Assembly: GCF_000619805.1 (NCBI RefSeq)
Contig: NZ_JHUV01000011.1
Span: forward strand, 62,001 to 126,000
Source of the DNA: Sulfurihydrogenibium subterraneum DSM 15120
Lineage (GTDB): Bacteria > Aquificota > Aquificia > Aquificales > Hydrogenothermaceae
Reading direction: 5' to 3'
DNA length: 64,000 bases
In this document: piece after piece, positions 20,259 through 28,601 of the stretch
Numbering within the stretch: the stretch's first letter is position 1
Layout of the letters: each line of letters opens with the position of its first letter
Notes under the pieces: model-generated
Database searches by the model: none
Seen by the model: the letters and a program-made list of their open reading frames with translations, nothing else
Told to the model about the DNA's origin: nothing
Translations under genes and position numbers: made by a program

Positions 20259-20277
20259 TGTTATAATAATTTTATCA
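20259..20277. promoter_or_regulatory. Divergent extended -10 promoter pair
   Basis: Two extended -10 elements lie side by side on opposite strands. TGTTATAAT (20259-20267, plus) faces the membrane-protein operon and TGATAAAAT (20269-20277, minus) faces the dksA-like gene. Their closeness implies that RNA polymerase can occupy only one at a time. The plus-strand leader would be very short, with no clear ribosome site before 20288. Confidence 0.5.
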
Positions 20278-20287
20278 TAAATATAAT

Positions 20288-20611
20288 ATGGAGTTTTTAG
20301 TGATACTTATTTACATTCCTCTTTTTATCTTAGGTTTTATATCTGGTATTTTATACTTTTGGCACATGTGGAAAAGTATAGGAACTTACGGAGCTGCTAA
20401 GAATAAAATTCTTATGAGTATGGTTTTTAGAGTTCCAATACCTATAGGTGCTGCACTGGTTAGTTATCTGATAGGAAAGTTTGAAGGTGTAATAGCTGTT
20501 TTAATAGGTTTTACCGCTTTTCAAGTTATTTTTTTAGTAAAAAAGGGGAAGCAGCTGAAAAAACAGCTTGAGGAAGAACTTGAGAAAGAAAATAAAACTT
20601 CTGAAAAATAA
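20288..20611 (+). CDS. Small two- to three-helix membrane protein, AtpR-like
   Basis: A 107-residue protein with hydrophobic helices at about 4-26, 45-62 and 65-85 and a charged, Lys/Glu-rich tail. The pattern GxxxGILYFWHMW, then a polar loop, RVP, and a GF-x-F helix recalls AtpR/ATP synthase subunit I-like proteins, but no ATP synthase genes are nearby. The identification is tentative. It opens a rightward operon in which every gene overlaps or touches the next, up to the Sir2 gene. Confidence 0.55.
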   Translation: MEFLVILIYIPLFILGFISGILYFWHMWKSIGTYGAAKNKILMSMVFRVPIPIGAALVSYLIGKFEGVIAVLIGFTAFQVIFLVKKGKQLKKQLEEELEKENKTSEK

Positions 20612-21098
20612 ATTAGTAGAAAAAATAGCCAATATTGATACAGCTCTTATAGGTTTTCTAGAAAATTTTGACAGACTTATTCACCTTTTTTTAGCGGTTT
20701 TGATAGTTGTTGTGTCTTTGGCTATATTTATTTGGTTTATCCATGACTTTATAGGACTGATAAAAAATGTAGTAGAGTTTAAAAAGAACATAAGTGGTAG
20801 TGCACTTAGACTTTTTGGTACGGCTATACTTCTTTGGCCTTTGTCTTCTTTATTAAGAGCTGAGATAAATTTAATAAAAGGAGAAAAAATCTCTTTAAAC
20901 CTTTTTATAGACACTGCTATAGCTGGAACGATTAGGTCTGTTTTAATCTCAACAGCTGAAGGAGAAGAGTTAAAGGAAACTTACTATTACATAGTAGCTT
21001 TACTTGTGTTTGCAGTTGTAAGGCTTATAGTTGTTTACACAGAAAAGTTGGAAAAATCTTCAAAAAGAGAGGAAAAAAGTGGAGATAAACGTTTATGA
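20568..21098 (+). CDS. PsiE-like membrane protein
   Basis: Up to 176 residues with four predicted membrane helices: about 40-62, 80-98, 110-130 and 136-156. The order of helices and the short LIKGEK... loop between them resemble the PsiE (phosphate-starvation-inducible) family, whose biochemical role is unknown. The start is uncertain: the frame opens at TTG 20568 inside the previous gene, and another TTG at 20580 is possible. It overlaps prepilin peptidase downstream by 20 bases. Function cannot be stated. Confidence 0.55.
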   Translation: MRKNLRKKIKLLKNKLVEKIANIDTALIGFLENFDRLIHLFLAVLIVVVSLAIFIWFIHDFIGLIKNVVEFKKNISGSALRLFGTAILLWPLSSLLRAEINLIKGEKISLNLFIDTAIAGTIRSVLISTAEGEELKETYYYIVALLVFAVVRLIVVYTEKLEKSSKREEKSGDKRL

Positions 21099-21882
21099 AA
21101 TAATAAAACTCTTTGCGGTTTTTATTTTAGGTTTATCAATAGGTAGTTTTTTAAATGTGGTAATATACAGAATGCCACGAGAACTTTCCATCGTCTATCC
21201 TCCTTCTTCCTGTCCTATTTGTAAAAATCGGATAAAGTGGTACGACAACATCCCTGTCATATCCTACTTGATTCTTAAAGGTAAGTGTAGATTTTGTAAA
21301 ACTCCTATATCTGTAAGATATCCTTTAGTAGAGTTAATAACAGGATTTGCTGCTGTTTTTTCTTACTTAAGGTTTGGATTTAGTATAGATTTTGTTTTTT
21401 CTTTTTACTTTTTATGCTCTATGATTGCTCTGTCTTTTATAGATTTTGATTTTAAGATAATTCCTGATGAGATAAACTACCTTGGTCTTTTCTCTGGTTT
21501 TGTCTATGCAGGAATAAAAAGTTATCAATCCTCTTCTTTTGAGCCTTTGATAATGGCAGGTTTAGGAGCTATAGTGGGGTCGGGATTTTTGTTTTTAATA
21601 GCTTACTTTTATTTAAAGTTTAGAAATATAGAAGGGCTTGGAATGGGAGATGTAAAACTTCTTGCTTTTATAGGTAGTTATACTGGATGGTTTGGGGCTT
21701 TATTTACAATATTTTTTGGGTCTGTTTTAGGGCTTTTAGCATCACTGTATTTTATGAAAAGAGAAAAAAGTGATGAGTTTATGAAACTTGAGATACCTTT
21801 TGGACCTTTTTTAGCATTGGCTGGCAGTATATACCTATTTTTAGGAGAAAAGATATATAACTTCTACTTTGGGGGATTTTGA
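21079..21882 (+). CDS. Prepilin peptidase / N-methyltransferase (A24)
   Basis: About 267 residues. This membrane aspartyl protease (PilD/GspO type) cuts the leader of type IV pilins and methylates the new N-terminus. The cytoplasmic zinc loop has CPIC and CRFC (two C-x2-C pairs). The catalytic aspartates are in SFIDFDFKIIPDEI and GMGDVKLLAF. The frame is open to 21031, but the GTG at 21079 has AGAGAGG six bases upstream and starts just before the usual N-terminal helix (GLSIGSFLNVVIYRMP), so it is preferred. Confidence 0.92.
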   Translation: MEINVYEIIKLFAVFILGLSIGSFLNVVIYRMPRELSIVYPPSSCPICKNRIKWYDNIPVISYLILKGKCRFCKTPISVRYPLVELITGFAAVFSYLRFGFSIDFVFSFYFLCSMIALSFIDFDFKIIPDEINYLGLFSGFVYAGIKSYQSSSFEPLIMAGLGAIVGSGFLFLIAYFYLKFRNIEGLGMGDVKLLAFIGSYTGWFGALFTIFFGSVLGLLASLYFMKREKSDEFMKLEIPFGPFLALAGSIYLFLGEKIYNFYFGGF

Positions 21883-21884
21883 CT

Positions 21885-22220
21885 GTGGTTGAGGTGAAGT
21901 ACAAAGTCTGGATAGAAAAAGATGGAGAGATTATTATGGGACTTGGGAGAGATGAACTTTTGAGGGAAATTGAAAAGACAGGGTCTATAAAAAAGTCGGC
22001 TGAAAAGGTTGGTATATCTTACAGAAAAGCTCTTTACTTTATTGATGCGATGGAAAAAAGGTATGGTAAAAAAATAGTTGAAAGTGTAAGAGGAGGTCGT
22101 GGTGGTGGAGGGTCAAAACTTACAGAAGAAGGAAAAAAACTTTTAAAAGAGTTTGAAAAGGTTATAAAAGAGTTTGAAAAAGCAAAAGAAAATTCAGAAA
22201 AAGAGTTAAATGTTGAATGA
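21885..22220 (+). CDS. ModE-type winged-helix regulator, DNA-binding domain only
   Basis: About 111 residues forming the LysR-like winged helix seen at the N-terminus of ModE: ELLREIEKTGSIKKSAEKVGISYRKALYFIDAMEKRYG, then the wing ESVRGGRGGGGSKLTEEG. The molybdate-binding Mop domains of ModE are absent, so ligand sensing by this protein is doubtful. The C-terminal helix is strongly charged. The start is ambiguous: TTG at 21879 overlaps the previous stop, while the GTG at 21885 has better spacing from GGGGGA. No molybdate transport genes are beside it. Confidence 0.8.
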   Translation: MVEVKYKVWIEKDGEIIMGLGRDELLREIEKTGSIKKSAEKVGISYRKALYFIDAMEKRYGKKIVESVRGGRGGGGSKLTEEGKKLLKEFEKVIKEFEKAKENSEKELNVE

Positions 22221-22545
22221 GGCTTTAATTCAAAAAAGAAAAAAATACTTTGCTTTGTTGTTTTCAGTTTTTATCTGGTTTGCTGTTTTGATAATACTAA
22301 AAGTCCCTTTAAATCCAAATTTTTCCATTTTATCTCCTGCTTTTATAATGATAATGCTTACCGCTTTTATTCCATCTTTTTTAGTCTTTAAAAAAAAGTA
22401 TAACTATAATCTGACTTTATTTTTAGCCTACATTCCAGCTTTAGTAGGTTTTATAACTTCTGTTATTTTCAACAACAGTGCATACTTTTTAATATCTTTT
22501 CCTATATTTTTACTTAGCTACATAGTAATCTTTCCTAAGAGGTAG
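22210..22545 (+). CDS. Four-helix membrane protein of unknown function
   Basis: A 111-residue hydrophobic protein with predicted helices at about 13-31, 40-58, 69-86 and 89-107, and basic residues at both ends. I recognise no family. The ATG lies 11 bases inside the ModE-type gene and the stop is four bases before hldE, so it is translated within the same operon. Co-occurrence with hldE suggests an envelope role, but nothing in the sequence settles it. Confidence 0.55.
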   Translation: MLNEALIQKRKKYFALLFSVFIWFAVLIILKVPLNPNFSILSPAFIMIMLTAFIPSFLVFKKKYNYNLTLFLAYIPALVGFITSVIFNNSAYFLISFPIFLLSYIVIFPKR

Positions 22546-22548
22546 AAG

Positions 22549-22998
22549 ATGGATTATTTAAAAGTTATAGAGGAGTTAAAAAAAGAAGGTAAAAAGATTG
22601 TCTTTACAAATGGATGTTTTGATATAATTCATGCAGGGCACGTTGATTATCTTGAAAAAGCGAAGTCCCTTGGAGACTTTTTAATAGTAGGGTTAAACAG
22701 TGATGAGTCTGTAAGAAGGTTAAAAGGAAAAGACAGACCAGTAAATCCACAAGACCAGAGAAAAAAAGTTCTATCAGCTTTAAAACCTGTAGATATGGTT
22801 ATAATCTTTGATGAAGACACTCCTGAAAGACTTATAAAAGAGATAAAACCTGACGTTCTTGTAAAAGGAGGAGACTGGAAAATAGAGAATATTGTTGGAG
22901 CTGATTTTGTAAAGTCCTATGGAGGACAGGTTTTAACCATTGATTTTGTTTACGATACTTCAACCTCAAAAATAATAAGTAAAATCAGGAGTTTGTAA
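22549..22998 (+). CDS. Heptose-1-phosphate adenylyltransferase domain (RfaE2/HldE C-part)
   Basis: A 149-residue nucleotidyltransferase. The start [20 protein letters not shown] holds the HxGH motif, and [24 protein letters not shown] near 105-130 is characteristic of the RfaE C-terminal domain, which makes ADP-heptose for lipopolysaccharide. Here it is a stand-alone domain (HldC type) without the kinase half. The kdsD gene near 37.6 kb supports a Kdo/heptose lipopolysaccharide core in this organism. Confidence 0.9.
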   Translation: MDYLKVIEELKKEGKKIVFTNGCFDIIHAGHVDYLEKAKSLGDFLIVGLNSDESVRRLKGKDRPVNPQDQRKKVLSALKPVDMVIIFDEDTPERLIKEIKPDVLVKGGDWKIENIVGADFVKSYGGQVLTIDFVYDTSTSKIISKIRSL

Positions 22999-23838
22999 GT
23001 GGATAAAAGTGTATTTTCAAAGGCTAAAGAAGTAATACAAGAGGCGGATAGCGTTTTAATTACAGCAGGGGCAGGAATGGGGGTTGATTCTGGACTTCCT
23101 GATTTTAGAGGTAAAGAAGGCTTTTGGAAGGCATACCCCTACGCAAAAAAGTTAGGTTTAAACTTTCAAGATTTGGCACACCCAAGATGGTTTATAGAAA
23201 ATCCAAGATTAGCTTGGGCTTTTTATGGACACAGATTAAATTTATACAGAAATACACAACCTCACGAAGGATTTTACATCTTAAAAAAGATTGTAGAAAG
23301 TAAAAATAACGATTACTTTATATTTACTTCAAACGTAGATGGACAGTTTCAAAAAGCTGGTTTTGATGAGAAGAAGATAGTTGAGATACACGGAAGTATT
23401 CATTACTTACAATGTACTCTACCTTGCAATGAAGATATATGGTCTGCTGACAACGTTCAAGTAAATGTAGATATGGAAAATTTTCAAGCTTTAGACCCAC
23501 TTCTAACCTGTAAATACTGTGGCAGAATTGCAAGACCAAACATACTCATGTTTAACGACTTTAGCTGGATACCAATAAGAACAGAAAGTCAAGAATTTAG
23601 ATTTAACCTCTGGCTTGAAAAAGTGATAGATTTAAATAAAAATCTTGTAATAATAGAAATAGGAGCTGGAAAAGCTATCCCAACAGTAAGACTTACAAGT
23701 GAGAAGATAGCAAAAATAACAAATGGAGTGCTTATAAGAATAAATCCTCGAGACTACGATGTACCTAAAAACATAAATGCAATTTCTATTCCTGCTGGGG
23801 CATTAGAGGGATTGAAGAGTATATTTTCTTTTTTATGA
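22999..23838 (+). CDS. Sir2-family NAD-dependent protein
   Basis: A 279-residue sirtuin-like protein starting at a GTG directly after the hldE stop, with AGGAG six bases upstream. NAD-binding GAGMGVDSGLPDFRG is near residues 25-40, TSNVDGQF is near 113, and the catalytic histidine is in EIHGSIHYLQC. Zinc-binding pairs are C-x4-C (CTLPC) and C-x2-C (CKYC). The usual FGE loop after the zinc module is changed to LMFNDFSW, so the substrate may differ from standard deacetylases. Deacetylase activity is therefore only probable. Confidence 0.85.
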   Translation: MDKSVFSKAKEVIQEADSVLITAGAGMGVDSGLPDFRGKEGFWKAYPYAKKLGLNFQDLAHPRWFIENPRLAWAFYGHRLNLYRNTQPHEGFYILKKIVESKNNDYFIFTSNVDGQFQKAGFDEKKIVEIHGSIHYLQCTLPCNEDIWSADNVQVNVDMENFQALDPLLTCKYCGRIARPNILMFNDFSWIPIRTESQEFRFNLWLEKVIDLNKNLVIIEIGAGKAIPTVRLTSEKIAKITNGVLIRINPRDYDVPKNINAISIPAGALEGLKSIFSFL

Positions 23839-23904
23839 AAAAATTATCAAGCCTTAGAATGAAGATTTAAAATCAAAATTAATAGATGTTTTTATTATAC
23901 CTTA

Positions 23905-23933
23905 TTGAATTTTATCTTAAAAAGAATTATAAT
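23905..23933 (+). promoter_or_regulatory. Promoter of tRNA-His
   Basis: TTGAAT (23905-23910) and TATAAT (23928-23933) are separated by exactly 17 bases. The predicted start of transcription falls a few bases before the tRNA at 23949. Confidence 0.75.
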
Positions 23934-23948
23934 ATAATTCTCTATCAC

Positions 23949-24022
23949 GGAGGGTGTAGCTCAGTAGGCAGAGCACGAGGTTGTGGCCCTCGGGGTCGCG
24001 GGTTCAAGTCCCGTCATCCTCC
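23949..24022 (+). tRNA. tRNA-His (anticodon GTG)
   Basis: A complete cloverleaf. The acceptor arms GGAGGGTG and CATCCTCC form eight pairs, including the G-1:C73 pair that marks histidine tRNAs. The D stem is GCTC/GAGC, the anticodon stem is CGAGG/CCTCG with loop TTGTGGC (anticodon GTG), and the T arm is GCGGG-TTCAAGT-CCCGT. CCA is not encoded. Confidence 0.98.
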
Positions 24023-24213
24023 CTTTATATCTCTGTATAAAGAATACGGAGATAATGCCAAACTTTTTATCCTCTTTGAATTTTCTTGATAGATACACAT
24101 TAAAAAATAAGCCACTACCTACATTCATTTATTGATATTTAGAAAACTAAAAAAGTTGAAATAAGTGGAATAAAGAATATTATTAAAATGAAGTACGTTT
24201 TAGGAGACCTTTT

Positions 24214-25593
24214 ATGTTTGACCTAATCATAATAGGAATGGGACCTGGAGGATATGAAGCTACCTTAACAGCTCTAAGAAAAAAACTAAACGTTGCTATA
24301 GTAGAAAAAAGTAAGTTAGGGGGAAATTGTTTAAACAGAGCTTGTATTCCTACTAAGTACTTAAGAAGTGGAGCCCACACTATTGAAAAACTTCAAAAAC
24401 TTAAAGCCTATGGAATAGATATAAAAGATTACTCTATTGATTACAAAACTGCTTTTGAAAATAAAGAAAAGTCAATAGGATTTTTAAGAAAGTCTTTAGA
24501 ACAGCTTTTAAAATCAAAAAAAGTTCCTGTATTTGCTGGTAAAGGTAAAATCGTAGCTCAAAATCAGGTTGAAGTTTTATATCCTGACGGTAAAAAAGAG
24601 ATTATAGAAGGGAAAAATATAATTATCGCAACAGGGTCATATCCAGCTTCTGTAGGAAAACTCAATCCAGATGGAAATTACATCATTACTACAGAAGATT
24701 ATATGGAAAAATTAGACACTTTACCAGAAAGTATGCTCATAGTTGGTGGTGGAGTAGCAGGTTGTGAGATAGGATACATTGCAAAAACCTACGGATGCCA
24801 AGTTTACATTACAGAGCTTCAAGACAGACTTTTACCTTCAGAAATAATATCTCCAGAAATATCAAAAAACCTTTTAAAAAAATTTAATTCCATAGGAATA
24901 AAAACATTTTTTAACACTACAGTAGAGGACTTTTATATAGAAGAAGGTAAAGTAAATGTAAAACTTTCAAACGGCGAGACTTTAAAAGTTGATAAAATTC
25001 TTTTAACAATAGGTAGAAAACCAAATACTCAAGATATAGATACAATAGGCATAGAGAAAGACGAAAAAGGTTTTATTAAGGTAAATAACTACCTTCAAAC
25101 AAACGTCGAAAATATATACGCTATAGGAGATGTTGTTAACTCTCCTATGCTTGCTCACGTAGCTTCTTATGAAGCTAAAATAGCTCTTCACAACATTACT
25201 TCCCAAGACAAAACAACTCCAGACTATACACTTACTCCTTGGGCTATATTCTCTGGATATGAGATAGGACACGTAGGGCTTAACGAAGAAACAGCAAAAA
25301 AACAAGGATTAGAAGTTATATCAGGATACTATCCATTTACTTACAATGAAAAAGCTGTAGATGAACTTGAACCAGAAGGATACGTCAGACTCTACTTTGA
25401 AAAAAACAGTAAAAAAACTGTTGGTGTTGATGTAGTAGGAATAGGAGCTTCCGAGATTATCCATCAGATAGCAGTTTTTATAAAAGAAGGATACACAGCA
25501 GACAAAGTCCACGAATTTATATACTTCCATCCTTCTTTAAGTGAGATATTTGCCTATGCTTCTTACGATATAGCAGTAGGAAAGTTATTTTAA
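24214..25593 (+). CDS. lpdA: Dihydrolipoyl dehydrogenase
   Basis: A 459-residue flavoprotein disulfide reductase. FAD-binding GMGPGGYEATL is at the N-terminus, and the redox pair sits in GGNCLNRACIPTKYL (C-x4-C). The NAD-binding GGGVAGCEIG is near 180, and the dimer-domain catalytic His-Glu is within FIYFHPSLSEIF. It regenerates lipoamide in 2-oxo-acid dehydrogenase or glycine cleavage complexes. No partner subunits are adjacent. The spacing of the two cysteines and the HPSLSE motif favour dihydrolipoyl dehydrogenase over glutathione or mercuric reductase. Confidence 0.9.
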   Translation: MFDLIIIGMGPGGYEATLTALRKKLNVAIVEKSKLGGNCLNRACIPTKYLRSGAHTIEKLQKLKAYGIDIKDYSIDYKTAFENKEKSIGFLRKSLEQLLKSKKVPVFAGKGKIVAQNQVEVLYPDGKKEIIEGKNIIIATGSYPASVGKLNPDGNYIITTEDYMEKLDTLPESMLIVGGGVAGCEIGYIAKTYGCQVYITELQDRLLPSEIISPEISKNLLKKFNSIGIKTFFNTTVEDFYIEEGKVNVKLSNGETLKVDKILLTIGRKPNTQDIDTIGIEKDEKGFIKVNNYLQTNVENIYAIGDVVNSPMLAHVASYEAKIALHNITSQDKTTPDYTLTPWAIFSGYEIGHVGLNEETAKKQGLEVISGYYPFTYNEKAVDELEPEGYVRLYFEKNSKKTVGVDVVGIGASEIIHQIAVFIKEGYTADKVHEFIYFHPSLSEIFAYASYDIAVGKLF

Positions 25594-25597
25594 AAAG

Positions 25598-25606
25598 TGG
25601 TAAAAT
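25598..25606 (+). promoter_or_regulatory. Extended -10 element before purF
   Basis: TGGTAAAAT fits an extended -10 (TGnTAwAAT) and lies 36 bases before the purF start. A ribosome site, AGAGGTG, follows at 25625-25631. Confidence 0.5.
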
Positions 25607-25641
25607 TTCTATATGTTATTTAATTAGAGGTGAATTTTTAA

Positions 25642-27045
25642 ATGTGTGGAGTATTTGGAGTTTTTAATAATAAATCGGCAGCTGAACTTACATTTTTAGG
25701 ATTACACGCATTACAACACAGAGGACAAGAATCTGCAGGTATTGCAGTATCAGATGGCTACGATATAAATTTAAGACTTGGAACAGGGTTAATAACCCAA
25801 GCAATAAAAGAAGAAGACATCAAAGAGTTAAAAGGCGATATCGCTATAGGTCATGTAAGATACTCTACAAGTGGAGGGTCTAACCCAAAAAATATCCAGC
25901 CATTTTTCGCTCACTTTTACGGAGGGCAGTTTGCAATAGCACATAACGGTAATCTGGTTAATGCGGAAAGACTGAAAAGAGAACTGGAGATGGAAGGCGC
26001 CATATTTAGGTCAACGTCAGACACGGAAGTGTTTGTCCACCTGATAGCAAAATCAAGACAACCTGCCCCACCTCACATAAACCTTCATAAAAACGACGAA
26101 GACTTTCTACCCCATGTATTTGAAGCTATGAGAAAGGTAAAAGGTGCATACTCTCTGGTTATTCTGAGAGAAAAACAGCTTATAGCCGTAAGAGACCCTT
26201 ACGGATTTAGACCACTGGTTTTAGGTAAAAACAGGAGTGGGTCTTACTTTGTTGCATCTGAAACCTGTGCTTTAGATATTGTAGATGCAGAATATTTAAG
26301 GGATATAAACCCTGGTGAAGTTATTGTAATAGATGATGCAGGAATAAGGTCTTACTATCCTTTTGAATATACGGAAAATCCAAAAAAATGTATATTTGAG
26401 TTTGTTTACTTTGCAAGACCAGACAGTAAAATATTTAAAGATTGGGTTTACAGTGTAAGAAAAGAATTTGGTAAAAGACTTGCAAAAGAGTACCCAATAG
26501 ATGCAGATTGTGTAATTCCTGTATTAGACTCAGGATTACTTGCCGCTATGGGGTACAGTGAAGAAAGTGGAATACCTTTTGAGATAGGACTTATAAGAAA
26601 CCATTACGTTGGTAGAAGTTTTATCCAACCATCACAAGAGATAAGAGATTTAAGCGTAAGATTAAAACTAAACCCTGTAAGAGACGTTATAGAAGGAAAA
26701 AGAATTATAGTGATAGATGACTCTATAGTTAGAGGTACAACCAGCAGGAAAATAGTAAATATGTTAAGAAGGGCAGGAGCAAAAGAAGTTCATATGCTTA
26801 TAAGCTCTCCTCCTGTTGTAAGTCCTTGCTACTACGGAATAGACACACCGACAAAAGAAGAATTACTCGCATCTCAAATGTCTATAGAAGAAATTAGAAA
26901 GTTTATAGGAGCTGATACACTTGGATATCTATCTTTAGAAGGTATGTTAGAAGCCGCAGACAAAACCAAGGGATACTGCACTGCATGCTTTACAGGAAAC
27001 TACCCTGTATTAGAACTAATAACTGATTTTATAGTCACTTCTTGA
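25642..27045 (+). CDS. purF: Amidophosphoribosyltransferase
   Basis: A 467-residue first enzyme of purine synthesis, transferring glutamine amide nitrogen to PRPP. The N-terminal nucleophile follows the initiator methionine directly (MCGVFGVF). RDPYGFRPL and HNGNLVN belong to the glutaminase domain. The PRPP loop VIDDSIVRGTTSRK is near residue 355. Cysteines in CIFEFVYFARPD and near the end (CTACFTGNYP) match the iron-sulfur (Bacillus-type) form. The stop codon overlaps the promoter of the TnpB locus. Confidence 0.96.
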   Translation: MCGVFGVFNNKSAAELTFLGLHALQHRGQESAGIAVSDGYDINLRLGTGLITQAIKEEDIKELKGDIAIGHVRYSTSGGSNPKNIQPFFAHFYGGQFAIAHNGNLVNAERLKRELEMEGAIFRSTSDTEVFVHLIAKSRQPAPPHINLHKNDEDFLPHVFEAMRKVKGAYSLVILREKQLIAVRDPYGFRPLVLGKNRSGSYFVASETCALDIVDAEYLRDINPGEVIVIDDAGIRSYYPFEYTENPKKCIFEFVYFARPDSKIFKDWVYSVRKEFGKRLAKEYPIDADCVIPVLDSGLLAAMGYSEESGIPFEIGLIRNHYVGRSFIQPSQEIRDLSVRLKLNPVRDVIEGKRIIVIDDSIVRGTTSRKIVNMLRRAGAKEVHMLISSPPVVSPCYYGIDTPTKEELLASQMSIEEIRKFIGADTLGYLSLEGMLEAADKTKGYCTACFTGNYPVLELITDFIVTS

Positions 27046-27070
27046 CAAATATAGAAAAATGTTTTATGTT
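27042..27070 (+). promoter_or_regulatory. Promoter of the tnpB locus, overlapping purF stop
   Basis: TTGACA (27042-27047) contains the purF stop TGA. TATGTT (27065-27070) follows after exactly 17 bases. The predicted transcript starts just before the tnpA remnant at 27078. Confidence 0.6.
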
Positions 27071-27077
27071 TACATCT

Positions 27078-27128
27078 ATGAAGCTTAGTGAGTGGGCTAA
27101 GAAAATAGAAGGTTTAAGAAAAAGATGA
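27078..27128 (+). pseudogene. Remnant of IS607 serine recombinase tnpA
   Basis: A 16-residue open frame, MKLSEWAKKIEGLRKR. The first nine residues match the start of IS607-family TnpA (MKLSEWAKK...), and the last codon overlaps tnpB by ATGA, as in intact IS607 elements. The simplest reading is an internal deletion that removed nearly all of tnpA yet kept its start codon, ribosome context and coupling to tnpB. It cannot encode a working recombinase. Confidence 0.7.
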
Positions 27129-28561
27129 AAACTAATCAAGAAATCATAGGCACTTATTTTTATCCCTGCTATGCTAACAAAGGTAAAGCTGATAAAGTAA
27201 TTCAAATAATTACTGAGTATAGGAAAACAGCCCAAAGAATTGCTAAATACTTGTGGAGTGAATTCTTTAAAACAGGAAAGTTTAGTAAATACAAAGACGT
27301 AAAGAGTATTAGGTCAAATCTTTCTGAAAGATATAAACAAACCTGTTTATGGCAAGTAATAAGCACACTAAATTCTTTTGTATCCAACATTCAGGAAAAA
27401 TTTAAAGAAATAGTGTATAATTCCACTTTACCAGAGGAAATAAAGAAAACTCTTTTTATAATCAATAAAAACAAAGCATGGTTTAGTAAAGATTTTGAGT
27501 GTAGTAGTAAAATTAAAAAACTTGCAAGAAAAATATTCAAGCACAATCTTAAACAGTATAACAAACCATCTTTTAAAAATATCAATCTGCACTTAGATAG
27601 CAAAGTTGCAGTTGTAGAACATAACAAACAAAGCAAAACTTTTGACAGATGGATAAAGTTATCAACCCTTGAAAAAGGAAAGCCTATTTATTTACCAATT
27701 AAAAATAATAGATATGCAGAAAATTTAGAAGGTGAGCTGGCTAACTTCTGTCAGATTTCAGTAGATAACAACAACATCATTGTAAAACTGATGAAAAAGT
27801 TAAAAAAGAGAAAATACCTACCAGAAACAGACACTATATCAATTGATTTAGGCTTAAACCCTCTGTTTGCAGCAAGTAAAGGGAATTTAATCGGAAGAAA
27901 CTTTATGAGTTTTCTCAAAAGAATAGATGAGAAAATCACAAAAAGGATGGCACATTTACAGAAAATAGGTATAAAACCAAAACAAGACAATAAATACAGA
28001 GAATTAGTAAGAAAATTCAGAGAGTTTTTAAAGAATGAGATAAACAGATACATAAACCGTTTGGTAGAGATATACAAACCAGCAACCATCGTTATTGAAA
28101 AATTAGACTTTAGAAACCCAGAACTTTCAAAAAGAATAAACAGGTTAATATCAAACTTTGGTAAGAGATACATAAAAGACAAATTAAACAGATTACAAGA
28201 GATTTATGGAATAAAGATAATACAAGTCAACCCAGCATACACAAGTCAGGTTTGCAGTAGCTGTGGGTACGTTGATAAGAAAAACAGAAAAGATACAAAT
28301 ACTTTTGAATGTAAAGTTTGCGGAGCAAAAATAAACGCACAGGTAAACGGTGCTAAAAACATCCTTGCAAGACGTTCTTGTGAGGATATCAAACTCCACC
28401 ACTCAAAAAAGCAAGTCCTCAGGATATTGGTAAAACGGTATCTTGAGAGACAAAAAGGGTGTTATAGTGCTCCCTTGGAAGTTATTAAGAGTAATCCATA
28501 TTTTAAGGATTATCTTGATGACTTCCTAAACCCTGCGGTGGTGGGGAATAAACGTCTATAA
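27125..28561 (+). CDS. tnpB: TnpB-type RNA-guided nuclease homologue with substituted third catalytic residue
   Basis: A 478-residue TnpB. RuvC-I is SIDLGLNP (D241) and RuvC-II is TIVIEKLDF (E325). The zinc finger uses C377, C380, C396 and C399 (CSSC...CKVC). In RuvC-III the expected Asp before VN-x-A-x-N is Gln406 (codon CAG) in KINAQVNGAKNIL. TnpB proteins cut DNA guided by an RNA from the element's right end. With D-E-Q instead of D-E-D this copy may be nuclease-deficient, or belong to a clade with a relocated acid. The C-terminal 60 residues lie over candidate guide-RNA hairpins. Confidence 0.9.
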   Translation: MKTNQEIIGTYFYPCYANKGKADKVIQIITEYRKTAQRIAKYLWSEFFKTGKFSKYKDVKSIRSNLSERYKQTCLWQVISTLNSFVSNIQEKFKEIVYNSTLPEEIKKTLFIINKNKAWFSKDFECSSKIKKLARKIFKHNLKQYNKPSFKNINLHLDSKVAVVEHNKQSKTFDRWIKLSTLEKGKPIYLPIKNNRYAENLEGELANFCQISVDNNNIIVKLMKKLKKRKYLPETDTISIDLGLNPLFAASKGNLIGRNFMSFLKRIDEKITKRMAHLQKIGIKPKQDNKYRELVRKFREFLKNEINRYINRLVEIYKPATIVIEKLDFRNPELSKRINRLISNFGKRYIKDKLNRLQEIYGIKIIQVNPAYTSQVCSSCGYVDKKNRKDTNTFECKVCGAKINAQVNGAKNILARRSCEDIKLHHSKKQVLRILVKRYLERQKGCYSAPLEVIKSNPYFKDYLDDFLNPAVVGNKRL

Positions 28562-28601
28562 ATGGGGGAACTATTAGACGAATTTTTTGAAGAGATTCAA
28601 A
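28477..28601 (+). ncRNA. Candidate omega RNA scaffold at the tnpB 3' end
   Basis: Three hairpins follow one another. First, a 20-pair stem with one bulged G (arms 28477-28497 and 28507-28526, nine-base loop). Next, CGTCTA/TAGACG (28553-28558 and 28575-28580). Last, TTTGAA-GAGA-TTCAAA (28586-28601) with a GNRA loop. Position over the tnpB end and right boundary is where omega RNAs are encoded, so a guide would start near 28602. Expression is not shown by sequence. Confidence 0.5.
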
